A DNA stretch of 64,000 nt from assembly GCF_036325985.1 (NCBI RefSeq), contig NZ_JAUHLI010000006.1:1-64000 (forward strand). Direction: 5' to 3'. The stretch comes from Alkalimonas cellulosilytica. Lineage in GTDB: Bacteria > Pseudomonadota > Gammaproteobacteria > Enterobacterales > Alteromonadaceae. The notes beneath the pieces are model-generated. The model saw only the letters and a program-made list of their open reading frames with translations, was not told the origin of the DNA and made no database searches. The translations under genes were made by a program, and so were the position numbers. Shown in pieces: positions 7,721 through 16,524 of the stretch (position 1 is its first letter; every line of letters begins with the position of its first letter).

Positions 7721-9106
7721 ATGAGTTATCAGCTCGGAGCCAGAGCAAATGGCGTGAAACAAAATATTGCATTAATTAATTTGCATCTGGACAAGAGTGC
7801 TCGTTCAGCAATTGATGTTGGTTGCAACGAGGGGGTGATTACTGCCCAGTTGGATGCTTTAGGCCTGGCCGCGGTTGGGTTTGAAGCCGATGCCGGGTAT
7901 GCGGATACTGCCCGGCAGTTCCAACAGCAAAACTTTAGTAGCGCTGAGATCAGCCAGCATGCACTTACCCTTGATGATTTGAAAGCCTTGCCTGAGGTAG
8001 ATGTTGTTTTGTTTTTATCCGTTAATCAGCAACTTGCAAAGCTGTTTTCTACCTCGTATTCGGAAGCATTTTTTGTTCAGCTGTTTGAAAAAGCAAGCCT
8101 GCAATTATTCTTTCAGCCCTGCTTGATCTATGAGAAGTATGGTTCTGCACAGGGTTTCACTGAGAATGATGCGCTATCTGCCAAAGAATACTATGACAAT
8201 TTACTGTATGAAAAAGGTTTTTTATTTACCAGCCAACTGGTAGGTTTGTCTGAGAACAACTTACCGGTCAGTGAGCCTTTCCGGCCGCTGATTGTGTACC
8301 ACAAAAAGGGCTCGGTATCGACACCACTCAAAAGGCCGCAGCTTTCCGATAGTACTCAGAGTATCCGTAGCTCAGTCAGTAAATTGTGCCATATCCCATT
8401 GGACGCCGCCGTCGGCAGCAAGGATTTGCAACGCTATGCACCAGGCGTAGGTTGGCACCGTTTTACTGCGACAGCGACTTTCATTTTTGAGTGTATACAA
8501 AGCTCTCGGCCTATTAATTACCGGGAAGCGCCTTTGTACCAGTATTATCAATCGTGTCAGCCAACATGCTTTGGCGATCTTTGGCAGCAACTAGGCTATA
8601 CCGCAGATATTGGTGTTTTATCACAGATGCCACTTGATCGTTATGTCAGTTGGTTGCCCTGGTTTGATAGCTCCGACAGCATCGAAGACATGCAAGCCGG
8701 GCAAAGTAAAGCTGCCTTGATCCCGGATTGGGATAGCCATGCGTTTGGACCACAAAGCGATGCTCAAGTGCTGGCCGAGTTAAAACGGCTCCGAAATCTG
8801 GTTATGGTTATCAGCCAGGAAGGCTATACTCCGGAGTTAAAACCGGATGGGTACATCCGGGGTTATGTCTTGAAGCATCAGCAGGATGCCCGCTTTGTGG
8901 TTACGGCAGGCCAACACAGACTGGCTGTGATGGCTGCATTAGGCTTCAAATCAGCCATGATTAAGTTTCAGCCGGGCTATGAGCGGGTTATCGATAGCAG
9001 TGAAGTGCAAAGTTGGCCATTGGTAAAGAGTGGCGTCTATACTGAGGAACAAGCGCTGGCAATTTTTCATGGGGTTTTTGAGGCAACTGGCTCTGGCATG
9101 TTATGA
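7721..9106 (+). CDS. SAM-methyltransferase / ParB-like fusion protein
   Basis: A 461-residue protein with two recognisable parts. The N-terminus (about 35-200) looks like a class I SAM-dependent methyltransferase; AIDVGCNEG near residues 36-44 is motif I and VVGFEAD-like residues follow. The C-terminus (about 370-455) contains FVVTAGQHRLAVMAALGF, resembling the GxHRxxAA core of ParB/Srx-type folds. A middle section (210-360) is unassigned. The stop overlaps the pseF ATG by four bases (ATGA), so it is translationally coupled to pseudaminic acid synthesis. A role in sugar or flagellin modification is inference; the substrate is unknown. The start at 7721 has only a weak AGGTAG upstream. Confidence 0.75.
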   Translation: MSYQLGARANGVKQNIALINLHLDKSARSAIDVGCNEGVITAQLDALGLAAVGFEADAGYADTARQFQQQNFSSAEISQHALTLDDLKALPEVDVVLFLSVNQQLAKLFSTSYSEAFFVQLFEKASLQLFFQPCLIYEKYGSAQGFTENDALSAKEYYDNLLYEKGFLFTSQLVGLSENNLPVSEPFRPLIVYHKKGSVSTPLKRPQLSDSTQSIRSSVSKLCHIPLDAAVGSKDLQRYAPGVGWHRFTATATFIFECIQSSRPINYREAPLYQYYQSCQPTCFGDLWQQLGYTADIGVLSQMPLDRYVSWLPWFDSSDSIEDMQAGQSKAALIPDWDSHAFGPQSDAQVLAELKRLRNLVMVISQEGYTPELKPDGYIRGYVLKHQQDARFVVTAGQHRLAVMAALGFKSAMIKFQPGYERVIDSSEVQSWPLVKSGVYTEEQALAIFHGVFEATGSGML

Positions 9107-9801
9107 CAATTGCAATTATACCTGCGCGAGGGGGCAGTAAGCGGATACCGCGGAAGAATGTCCGGCTTTTTGCCGGCCAACCAATGATTAGCTGGCCATT
9201 GAGAATGGCACTCGCCTCTGGTTTATTTGAGCGCGTACTGGTAAGTACCGATGATGCTGAAATTGCCAGTGTTGCACGCGAAGAAGGGGCCGAGGTTCCG
9301 TTTATCCGGCCCGATAGCCTGGCTCATGATATGGCGGCAACGGTGCCGGTGATTCAGCACGCCATCAGTGAATTGCGCTTGCCCGGCCACGAGCTTATTT
9401 GTTGCCTGTACCCGACGGCAGTGTTTACGACAGCAGATGATCTGCGAGAAGCAGTCCAGCAGCTTCAGGCAACTTCTGCTGATTTTGTCATGCCCGTTAC
9501 CGCCTATACCTATCCTTTATCCAGAGCACTGAGCCTTGATTCGACCGGCCGTCTTGCGATGAAGGCACCTGAATATTTGAACAGCCGAACTCAGGACTGT
9601 GATAGCTATTATCATGATGTGGGACAATTTTATCTTGGGACTGCAGCAGCCTGGATGTCCGAGAAGCCGTTTTATGAGCAGATGGTTCAAGGGATGACCA
9701 TTCCACGTTATCGTGCGCATGATATTGATACGCCAGACGATTGGCAATTGGCTGAAGTATTGTTCAGGCATTTGCCTGGTTTGATGAAAACTGTGAAGTG
9801 A
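9103..9801 (+). CDS. pseF: Pseudaminic acid cytidylyltransferase PseF
   Basis: PseF joins pseudaminic acid to CMP using CTP, the last cytoplasmic step before transfer. The 232-residue protein starts MTIAIIPARGGSKRIPRKN, the nucleotide-binding signature of the NeuA/KdsB cytidylyltransferase family. LVSTDDAEIA near residue 45 and DIDTPDDWQLAE near residue 210 match PseF proteins. The ATG overlaps the previous stop (ATGA) and the stop overlaps the pseG ATG (TGATG), so the three genes are tightly coupled. Confidence 0.94.
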   Translation: MTIAIIPARGGSKRIPRKNVRLFAGQPMISWPLRMALASGLFERVLVSTDDAEIASVAREEGAEVPFIRPDSLAHDMAATVPVIQHAISELRLPGHELICCLYPTAVFTTADDLREAVQQLQATSADFVMPVTAYTYPLSRALSLDSTGRLAMKAPEYLNSRTQDCDSYYHDVGQFYLGTAAAWMSEKPFYEQMVQGMTIPRYRAHDIDTPDDWQLAEVLFRHLPGLMKTVK

Positions 9802-10796
9802 TGGCATACCAGACTGACTGTGTGTTCCTGCTATGCGATGCCGATGCGACCAGTGGCATGGGGCATTTTTTGCGTTGTGCCGCGCTGGCCAAAGCACTGC
9901 AGCGCCGTGGGCGAGATGTGGTATTCATTGGCAGCTATCATCAAACCGCCCGGCAGTTTGCCGCAGCCTTCCAGCTAGTGTTACAGCACACGCAGCTTAG
10001 CATTTGTCAACGAGCCGCTACTCTGGCTCCAGGAAGCCAGGTGGTGGTTGACAGTTATCACTACCAGCCATCAGAGTTACCTGAACATCATCATTACGTG
10101 GTACTGGATGATTTTTGTTTGCATGAGTCCTACCCAGTGGCAGGCGTGCTTAACTTTACTCTGGCTGCTCCCAGGTTTGATTATCGAAGCAAAGGCGCTA
10201 GGTCGCAGGCCCTGGGGCTCAGTTATTATTTACCACACCCCTCGTTTCCGGGCTCTGGCCCACTGCAGAAAAGCATGCCTCCACACAAAGTACTGCTATT
10301 GATTGGTAGTGGCGATTGCTACGACATAGCACCGAAACTTGTGGCTGCTTTGCATCAGTTGGATGCGACGCTGAAAATCCGTATCCTGGGGTTGCGTCAT
10401 CAGGGTGACGGTGTCTGTCCAAATGTAGAATGGTTGCCAGCAAGCTCTGATATTTATCAGCATTATGTCTGGGCAGATTTTTGCATCACCAGTGGTGGGC
10501 TGGCAAAGTATGAGTGTGCCTATCTGGGGTGTCCGGCTGCAGTGATCTCACTGACTGCTGGCGAATTGCAAGAAACTATGCAGTTTAGCCAGGCAGGTTT
10601 GTGTTTTAATCTTGGGCATGCATCTGAGTTAAAACCCGATAAACTTCTGACAGAACTGGCCGATATAGTCTATTCAGAGACCATGCATGCCGATGCGAGA
10701 AAAGCCTGTAATCAGGTATTTTCCTCCGGCTCGGCGGAAAGAGCGGCGAAATTTGTAGTGCAATGTTTAGGTGAGTGTACTGATGCCACAGAATGA
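9801..10796 (+). CDS. pseG: UDP-2,4-diacetamido-2,4,6-trideoxy-L-altropyranose hydrolase PseG
   Basis: PseG removes UDP from the 2,4-diacetamido-trideoxy-altrose intermediate. The N-terminus has CDADATSGMGHFLRCAALA; the GMGHFLRC segment holds the catalytic His of the family. The C-terminal GT-B-like part has SGGLAKYECAYLGCP near residue 230, typical of the UDP site. I chose the ATG at 9801, overlapping the pseF stop (TGATG), over a GTG three bases earlier. At 331 residues it is longer than Campylobacter PseG but has no fused GNAT (PseH) domain. The next gene starts within its last codons. Confidence 0.92.
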   Translation: MAYQTDCVFLLCDADATSGMGHFLRCAALAKALQRRGRDVVFIGSYHQTARQFAAAFQLVLQHTQLSICQRAATLAPGSQVVVDSYHYQPSELPEHHHYVVLDDFCLHESYPVAGVLNFTLAAPRFDYRSKGARSQALGLSYYLPHPSFPGSGPLQKSMPPHKVLLLIGSGDCYDIAPKLVAALHQLDATLKIRILGLRHQGDGVCPNVEWLPASSDIYQHYVWADFCITSGGLAKYECAYLGCPAAVISLTAGELQETMQFSQAGLCFNLGHASELKPDKLLTELADIVYSETMHADARKACNQVFSSGSAERAAKFVVQCLGECTDATE

Positions 10797-11451
10797 CATA
10801 CAGCAGCAATTGCTGCAGATATCCGATCATTACAATGCCCTTGCCAAGGCACATGGCTATTCACATCATGCGGTTCAGCAAAGCAGCGTAGAAACGCAGG
10901 AGCGACGCTTTCAGATTTTGCTGGAGGGCTTTCCTGAGTTTCAGCATAAAAAAATACTCGATTTTGGTTGTGGTGCCGGCCACCTGCTTGGCTTACTTAA
11001 GCGCGTAGGTTTTGCTGGGGAGTACGTGGGTTATGATTTATCGGCAGAGTTGTTAAAGCTTGCGCGGGAGAATCATCCGGAGGGGCGTTTTGAGCTGAGG
11101 AACATATTGCAGGAACGCATACCAGAGCGCTTTGATTTGGTCTTTATCAGCGGTGTTTTTAACAATGACATCACCTGCAACCAAAGCTTTCTGCAGGATA
11201 TACTTCGGCTATTGTTTGCGGTTACGGACGAAGGACTGGCTTTTAACTGCCTGAGTCACTATGTTGATTACAAAGCGGAGGGGCTTTATTACTTTAATCC
11301 AGCGGAGGTATTTGTTTTTTGTAAGGAAGAGCTTACGCCGATGGTGAGTTTAAGGCATGATTATGAAATTAAAGCTGGAGTGGTGCCTTTTGAGTTCAGT
11401 TGTTACCTAAAACAAACTGCCCACACACCTCGTAAAGGCAATTATGACTAA
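10783..11451 (+). CDS. Class I SAM-dependent methyltransferase
   Basis: A 222-residue protein with a Methyltransf-type Rossmann fold: ILDFGCGAGHLLGLLK near residue 52 is motif I, and VGYDLSAELLKLARE holds the acidic residue that binds the SAM ribose. FDLVFISGVFNN near 113 is motif IV. AGGTGAG lies 7-8 bases before the ATG at 10783; a GTG 12 bases upstream is possible but less well placed. It overlaps the end of pseG and the start of the WbqC-like gene, so it belongs to the same operon. It could methylate a sugar intermediate or flagellin; the substrate is unknown. Confidence 0.85.
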   Translation: MPQNDIQQQLLQISDHYNALAKAHGYSHHAVQQSSVETQERRFQILLEGFPEFQHKKILDFGCGAGHLLGLLKRVGFAGEYVGYDLSAELLKLARENHPEGRFELRNILQERIPERFDLVFISGVFNNDITCNQSFLQDILRLLFAVTDEGLAFNCLSHYVDYKAEGLYYFNPAEVFVFCKEELTPMVSLRHDYEIKAGVVPFEFSCYLKQTAHTPRKGNYD

Positions 11452-12139
11452 AATTGCCATCAGCCAACCCACTTACTTGCCATGGTTAGGGTATTTCCAG
11501 CAAATAGCCCAGGTAGATTGCTTTGTTTTTCTTGATAATGTGCAGTTTGAAAAGCAATCCTGGCAGTCTAGAAACCGTATCAAAGATCATCAGGATAATG
11601 TGATTTGGCTGTCTGTGCCTGTTGCCCGGCATGCGCTGGATGCTCCTATCATGGACATCGCGCTGGCCAATCAGCGCATCAACTGGCAGCGTAAACATCT
11701 AAACTCCGTTAAAACCTATTTGGCTAAAACACCGTACCTGGCGGAGGTGCTGGAGCTTATTGAGCCGGTTTTTAACACGCCTTACGACAGGCTTGCGGAT
11801 TTAAACATTGCTCTTATTCGTTCCGTTTGCTGGCGGTTGGGGCTTGAGACCCCTTTACTAAAAGCATCGGAGCTTGGTGTATCCGGCCAAAAAGCTGATT
11901 TATTGTTAGCTATTCTTCAGCAACTGAATGCTGACAGCTACCTCGCTAATCAAGGCTCGCGTGTTTACCTTGAGCAAGAACGGGCACGATTTGCTGCCCA
12001 GGGTATTCAGCTTTGTTATCAAAACTGGGAACATCCAATGTATCACCAGAAAGGCCAGCAATTTATCAGTCATTTGGCTTGGCTGGATGCCATTTGTTAC
12101 CTCGGATTTGATGCGCACCGGTTGCAGCTTATTACTTAA
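11444..12139 (+). CDS. WbqC-like family protein
   Basis: A 231-residue member of the WbqC family, found in O-antigen, capsule and flagellar glycan loci and of uncertain biochemical role. The N-terminal ISQPTYLPWLGYFQQIAQVD and FLDNVQFEKQSWQ-RNRIK segments are the family hallmark. The ATG at 11444 overlaps the end of the preceding methyltransferase gene by 8 bases. Some WbqC proteins are thought to act in attaching acyl or amino acid groups to sugars, but this is not proven. Here it probably helps decorate the nonulosonic acid. Confidence 0.88.
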   Translation: MTKIAISQPTYLPWLGYFQQIAQVDCFVFLDNVQFEKQSWQSRNRIKDHQDNVIWLSVPVARHALDAPIMDIALANQRINWQRKHLNSVKTYLAKTPYLAEVLELIEPVFNTPYDRLADLNIALIRSVCWRLGLETPLLKASELGVSGQKADLLLAILQQLNADSYLANQGSRVYLEQERARFAAQGIQLCYQNWEHPMYHQKGQQFISHLAWLDAICYLGFDAHRLQLIT

Positions 12140-12155
12140 TGCAAGGCAGGCTTTT

Positions 12156-13511
12156 ATGAAAGATCTGGACTATCTGATTGTTGGCGCCGGTATTTCCGGC
12201 CTTACTGCCGCATTAACAATTCTGTCGTATAAGCCCGGTAGCACCGTTGTGCTGGTGGATAGTGGTACAGAGCCCGGCGGGCTGTTGCGCTCAGAGACGT
12301 TTGCCGGGCAGCAGTTTGATTTGGGCACCCATATCCCTGAGATGACTTCGGATGAGGACTTGAACAAGCTGTTGTTTCCTCAACAAATTTGTCGGAGTTG
12401 GCATCAATTAACTGCATTGAAAGTAGGGAACTATTTCAATGGTATGCTGAATGAACGTTCACAGTTCCCGGATATCAGCTCACAAGGGGAGATTGCAAAA
12501 ACGGTTCTGGCAGAGTTGCTGCAAACCAGTGATAGGACTTCCGTGGCCGGCGATCTAAAGCACTATGCTGAGCACTGTTATGGTTCGACCATTAGCAACC
12601 AGGTACTGGCCCCATTGATGGCGAAGTTTTGCAATAAGGCACTGGCTGAATTGTCTCCGCAGGCGCTGAAGTATTATGGCCTAAGCCGCTTAATTTGTGG
12701 TGATCGCCAGCAAAGCATCAACCTAAAAAAAATCAATCATTTGGATGCTGTACTTGCCTATAGCGATGATCGTGAAAAGCCACGTGATAGCCGCTGGTAT
12801 TATCCGGATCAGCAGCAAGGTATTGGCCAGTGGATTAAGCTGTTGCAGCAACAGATAACGCAGCAGGGAGGTCAGTGTCTTTTTTCCAGCCGCATTCAAA
12901 AAGTTGAGCGACAGCAGTCGATGCACCAGGTAAGTTTTCATGATGGTAAGGTCTTGCAGGCCAGGCAGGTCATTTGGACAGTACCGGTCTACTTGGGGCT
13001 GCAAGGAGTGCAGCAACAACGACCTGAAAGCCGCGCAATAAGTATCTTTCATTTTCATAGCACAGAGACTCCGCTGGCGAAATGTCACTATCTGTATTGT
13101 TATGAGCCTGCATTACAGAGCTACCGGATCACCCTGTACAATAATCTGCAGGGATCCGAAGCAACAGCCAGTAATCGATGCAGTGTGGAAGTGATCCATG
13201 ATGTTGGGGCGCAACCTGCTGCTGATTGCATCGCCAAAGAGCTCAAAGCGATGGGCGTGTTTGCCGATCGGGCCACGATGCACCACCTTGGCACCAGCGA
13301 GATCAAAGCCGGTTTTCCAATTCCGCTGGCAGGGAGTGAAGAACAACGATTGCAGTTATTTGAAGGCGTGAAAACAGCAAATCCATCCATCGAATTTATC
13401 GGCCGAGCCAAGCCTGCTTTATTCTTTATGACGGATGTGTTGATGGATGCCTATCAAGCAGCAAAACAGCTGGTAACAAAAGGAGTAGCTGATGAAAAGA
13501 ATGAGCATTAA
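12156..13511 (+). CDS. FAD-dependent oxidoreductase, amine oxidase-like
   Basis: A 451-residue flavoprotein. The N-terminal LDYLIVGAGISGLTAA is the GxGxxG dinucleotide-binding loop, and EPGGLLRSETFAGQQFDLGTH follows as in protoporphyrinogen oxidase, amine oxidase and UDP-galactopyranose mutase relatives. I chose the ATG at 12156, behind AGGCAGG and at the Rossmann motif, because a longer reading would run far into the WbqC gene. It overlaps pseI by 20 bases. Lying inside the pseudaminic operon it may oxidise or ring-isomerise a sugar nucleotide, but the substrate is not known. Confidence 0.82.
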   Translation: MKDLDYLIVGAGISGLTAALTILSYKPGSTVVLVDSGTEPGGLLRSETFAGQQFDLGTHIPEMTSDEDLNKLLFPQQICRSWHQLTALKVGNYFNGMLNERSQFPDISSQGEIAKTVLAELLQTSDRTSVAGDLKHYAEHCYGSTISNQVLAPLMAKFCNKALAELSPQALKYYGLSRLICGDRQQSINLKKINHLDAVLAYSDDREKPRDSRWYYPDQQQGIGQWIKLLQQQITQQGGQCLFSSRIQKVERQQSMHQVSFHDGKVLQARQVIWTVPVYLGLQGVQQQRPESRAISIFHFHSTETPLAKCHYLYCYEPALQSYRITLYNNLQGSEATASNRCSVEVIHDVGAQPAADCIAKELKAMGVFADRATMHHLGTSEIKAGFPIPLAGSEEQRLQLFEGVKTANPSIEFIGRAKPALFFMTDVLMDAYQAAKQLVTKGVADEKNEH

Positions 13512-14538
13512 TGGTAGAGAGATTTCTACCGATCATCCACCCTATGTTATTGCAGAGCTGTCGGCAAATCACAATGGCAGTCTGGAGCGTGCGAAGCAGC
13601 TCATTTTGGCGGCGCAGCAGGCCGGGGCGGATGCGGTGAAATTACAGAGCTATCGGGCTGACACCATTACTCTGAATGCTCGGACGGAAGACTTTATGAT
13701 CCGTGGCGGGTTATGGGATGGCCAGAATCTTTACGAGTTGTATCAGCAAGCTCAGCTACCCTGGGAGTGGCATCAGCCACTGTTTGATTATGCCCGCCAG
13801 CTGGGCATCACGATTTTTAGTTCTCCGTTTGATTCAACTGCGGTAGATTTGCTGGAGCAGTTGAATGCACCTGCATACAAAGTGGCTTCTTTTGAGGCGG
13901 TGGATCTACCTTTAATCCGCTATATTGCCGCGACAGGCAAGCCAATGATTATTTCTACCGGAATGGCAACGGAGGCTGAAATTGAAGATGCCATTACTGC
14001 CGCCCGGGAAGGTGGTTGCCAGCAGTTGGCAATTTTGCACTGCATCAGTGGTTATCCGGCACCAGCATCCGATTACAACTTACGAACCATGGCGGATATG
14101 CAACAGCGCTTTAAGGTACAGGTTGGTTTGTCGGATCATACCATTGATAATGTTACAGCCATCACCAGCGTAGCAATGGGGGCGACGATTATTGAAAAAC
14201 ATTTTACCTTGGATAGAGCCGGTGGTGGTGCCGATGATAGTTTTTCGTTAGAGCCGGCTGATTTAGCCGCTTTGTGCCGAGATGTAAAAACATCATGGCA
14301 AGCTCTGGGCCAGGTAAGTTACGCCAGGCAAAGCAGTGAGCAGGGTAATGCAAAGTTTCGTCGCTCGCTCTATTTTGTCGAAGATCTTGCCGCTGGTACT
14401 GTGTTGGCACCGCAGCATATTCGTAGTGTGCGGCCGGGCTTTGGCCTGGCTCCAAAGTACCTGGAACAACTGCTTGGTAAAACGCTGCGTAAAGCTGCCG
14501 TGAAAAATACGCCAACCAGTTGGGAGCACTTCACATAA
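13492..14538 (+). CDS. pseI: Pseudaminic acid synthase PseI
   Basis: PseI condenses the 6-deoxy-altrose derivative from PseG with phosphoenolpyruvate to give pseudaminic acid. The 348-residue protein has a NeuB TIM barrel (about 1-280) with VIAELSANHNGSLERAK near 18 and RGGLWDGQNLYELYQQA near 65, the latter typical of PseI rather than NeuB or LegI. GLSDHT near 205 and EKHFTLDR near 235 hold metal and substrate residues. A C-terminal SAF (antifreeze-like) domain (about 290-345) completes it. AGGAG lies six bases before the ATG at 13492. It is the last gene of the plus-strand sugar operon. Confidence 0.95.
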   Translation: MKRMSINGREISTDHPPYVIAELSANHNGSLERAKQLILAAQQAGADAVKLQSYRADTITLNARTEDFMIRGGLWDGQNLYELYQQAQLPWEWHQPLFDYARQLGITIFSSPFDSTAVDLLEQLNAPAYKVASFEAVDLPLIRYIAATGKPMIISTGMATEAEIEDAITAAREGGCQQLAILHCISGYPAPASDYNLRTMADMQQRFKVQVGLSDHTIDNVTAITSVAMGATIIEKHFTLDRAGGGADDSFSLEPADLAALCRDVKTSWQALGQVSYARQSSEQGNAKFRRSLYFVEDLAAGTVLAPQHIRSVRPGFGLAPKYLEQLLGKTLRKAAVKNTPTSWEHFT

Positions 14539-14544
14539 TGTCAG

Positions 14545-14563
14545 ATGCGGCTTGGTTCCGCAT
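14545..14563. terminator. Hairpin between convergent genes
   Basis: ATGCGG (14545-14550) pairs with CCGCAT (14558-14563) around a 7-base loop. It sits between the ends of pseI (plus) and the STAS gene (minus) and touches the STAS stop codon. There is no clean T-run on either strand, so termination is only likely. Confidence 0.4.
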
Positions 14564-15057
14564 TAAGACAGCTGTTTTCTCAACAGCTCCACCACAGGTT
14601 TAAATTCCTGCCGATTTTTATCGCTTAAATCCAGCAGTGCTTCATGAGCCCTGAGAATCATTTTGCCTTTATGGTCATCGCTGTGTTGCTCAACCTGCAC
14701 TGGCGTCAGGTCGATAGCCTGATTGGTCGGATGTTCAGCAAAATCAAATACTGTTTCCAGGCAAAGCCCTTTTAATAACTGATTGACTTCAGTATTAGTA
14801 GAGAACAATATCGGTTTTGGTAACTGATGCTGTTGGCAATGCCGTGCCAGACTGGCCAGCAAGCCAATGTGTGTGCTATCGATAAAGGTTACGTCATTCA
14901 AGTCAACCACTACCTGTGCGCAGGCTGGTTGCTCTTGCTCAAATAACTGCTCAATCAGGTCATCCATACCAGTAGCATTGGTGTATCTGAGTTCGCCGCT
15001 TAGTTTGAAATAACAGTGTTCTTGCAGACAAGCGAACAGGATTTGCTCGGTGTTCAT
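14563..15057 (-). CDS. STAS-domain anti-sigma factor antagonist (HsbA-like)
   Basis: A 164-residue protein with an N-terminal STAS domain (about 1-100). VVVDLNDVTFIDSTHIGLLASLA carries the DST motif in which Ser or Thr is phosphorylated in this family. The C-terminal 60 residues are helical and charged. The start at 15057 is chosen because its ATG overlaps the TGA of the phosphatase gene and has GGAG upstream. A phosphatase next door should dephosphorylate it. In Pseudomonas, HsbA, a similar protein, binds the anti-sigma factor FlgM; a like role here is inference. Confidence 0.85.
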   Translation of the reverse strand: MNTEQILFACLQEHCYFKLSGELRYTNATGMDDLIEQLFEQEQPACAQVVVDLNDVTFIDSTHIGLLASLARHCQQHQLPKPILFSTNTEVNQLLKGLCLETVFDFAEHPTNQAIDLTPVQVEQHSDDHKGKMILRAHEALLDLSDKNRQEFKPVVELLRKQLS

Positions 15058-16391
15058 GGTTGGTCTCCATAACAACTGATTCTGAGCATGGTTAAATCAT
15101 CCGGTAATCCCTGGTTGGGATCAATGTGCAAGTTCGTTAATAACTGATGGAGGCTTTTGGTTCCCTGATGTTGGAGTAACTTCAGTTTTTGCTCCGTGTT
15201 GTCTCCAGGTAGAACATCGAGCAAACCATCGGAGCAGAGTTGCATGGCCATACCCGGTTTAAAATCGATGCAATCGGTTTGGTAGTTGACGGCTTCAAAC
15301 ATGCCTGCTGGGGTGCTTTTGAGCTCCAGCCAACGGATTGCCCCTGATGTTTCCTGAAGTAAAGGCCAGGGAAAGGCTCCTGCATTAGCAAAGAGCAGTT
15401 GTTGATTCTGTCGGTTCAGTACGCCATAAAACAGAGCAATGTATTTGCCAATAGCCTCTTTGAGTAGCTCGCTATTGAGCTCATGCAGCAAGGCTGCGGG
15501 CTCTAATATCAGTCTGGACTGCTGCAGCTTGAAACGCTCAAGCAAGGAGCTGATAAAGCGCTTTAAATAAACGGTGACAAAAGCGGAGGCAACACCATGG
15601 CCAGAGACATCGGCAATATAAAAGCCGCAGTGGATATCATCAATAACAAAGTAATCTACAAAGTCGCCACTCATGAAGTCGGATGGGTAGAGCAGATGTT
15701 CAAACTGGTAAGGCATCCAAGCCATCTGTTTGGGTGGCAATAATTTGAACTGTACTTGCTTACCGGCTTTTTCCCCGGCTTCAAGCTCGTGCAGTGACTG
15801 CTTTAATTGTGCCAGAGCCGATTCAAGCTCCTGGGTTCGGGCTGCGACTTTAGCTTCCAGAGTTTCGTTCAGTTGCTCCAGTTGGGTAATTGCCAGATAT
15901 GAGCGCAGTGCAGAAGTAATGGTCGTAGTTAAACGCTGAACGGTTAGTTCGGTTTTGGAGCGATAATCATTGATATCATACTCTTGCACCACTTGCTGCT
16001 CTGGTGCCTGGCCGGGTTGACCTGTACGCAGAATGATCCTGACCTGATGGTTATTCAGTTGCTCACGAATAAAACGGACCAGGGTCAAACCGGCATCGTC
16101 CGTTTCCATGACGACATCCAGTAAAATCAGTGCGATGTCCTGATACTGTTCCAACTTTGTTTTGGCTTCAGCTGCACTATAGGCACTTATAAAGTTAAGC
16201 TTTCGGTGTTGAAAACTATAATCGCGCAGTGCCATGGTGGTGACATGGTGCATCTCCGGCTCATCGTCGACAATGAGTATGGTCCAATAGCCTTGTTGCT
16301 CGGTTTCAGCTTCATCCTCAACCAAAAAGTCCATGGGTGTATCATCTAAAGCGGGTGTCAAATGTGCATCAGATAGCTGTACCACCTTCAA
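15054..16391 (-). CDS. Response regulator with PP2C (SpoIIE) phosphatase domain
   Basis: A 445-residue regulator. The receiver domain (about 36-165) has TILIVDDEPEMHHV and the phospho-acceptor Asp92 in LILLDVVMETDDAG. The following ILRTGQPGQAPEQQVVQEYDINDY segment matches DUF3369-type regulators. A coiled coil (about 175-215) leads into a SpoIIE-type PP2C domain with DVSGHGVASAFVTVY near 265 and LPDDLTML near the end. Unlike HsbR it has no C-terminal kinase domain. It is coupled to the STAS gene, presumably its substrate. The partner kinase and input sensor are not in the window. Confidence 0.9.
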   Translation of the reverse strand: MKVVQLSDAHLTPALDDTPMDFLVEDEAETEQQGYWTILIVDDEPEMHHVTTMALRDYSFQHRKLNFISAYSAAEAKTKLEQYQDIALILLDVVMETDDAGLTLVRFIREQLNNHQVRIILRTGQPGQAPEQQVVQEYDINDYRSKTELTVQRLTTTITSALRSYLAITQLEQLNETLEAKVAARTQELESALAQLKQSLHELEAGEKAGKQVQFKLLPPKQMAWMPYQFEHLLYPSDFMSGDFVDYFVIDDIHCGFYIADVSGHGVASAFVTVYLKRFISSLLERFKLQQSRLILEPAALLHELNSELLKEAIGKYIALFYGVLNRQNQQLLFANAGAFPWPLLQETSGAIRWLELKSTPAGMFEAVNYQTDCIDFKPGMAMQLCSDGLLDVLPGDNTEQKLKLLQHQGTKSLHQLLTNLHIDPNQGLPDDLTMLRISCYGDQP

Positions 16392-16524
16392 ACCTCCAGC
16401 TGAAATGTAAGAGGGGCTTTAAAGTTGCCATTGCTCAGTTCTGTTTGGATGTTGCTACCTTATAACGATAACAGATGCCAGGCCATAGCGCGAGGTCTGG
16501 CCCCAACAGGGGCGAAGGTGATCG

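Noticed and set aside
16392..16524. GG-N10-GC spacing on the minus strand resembling sigma-54, upstream of the phosphatase gene
   Set aside because: Apart from the doublets the -24 and -12 elements match the consensus poorly.
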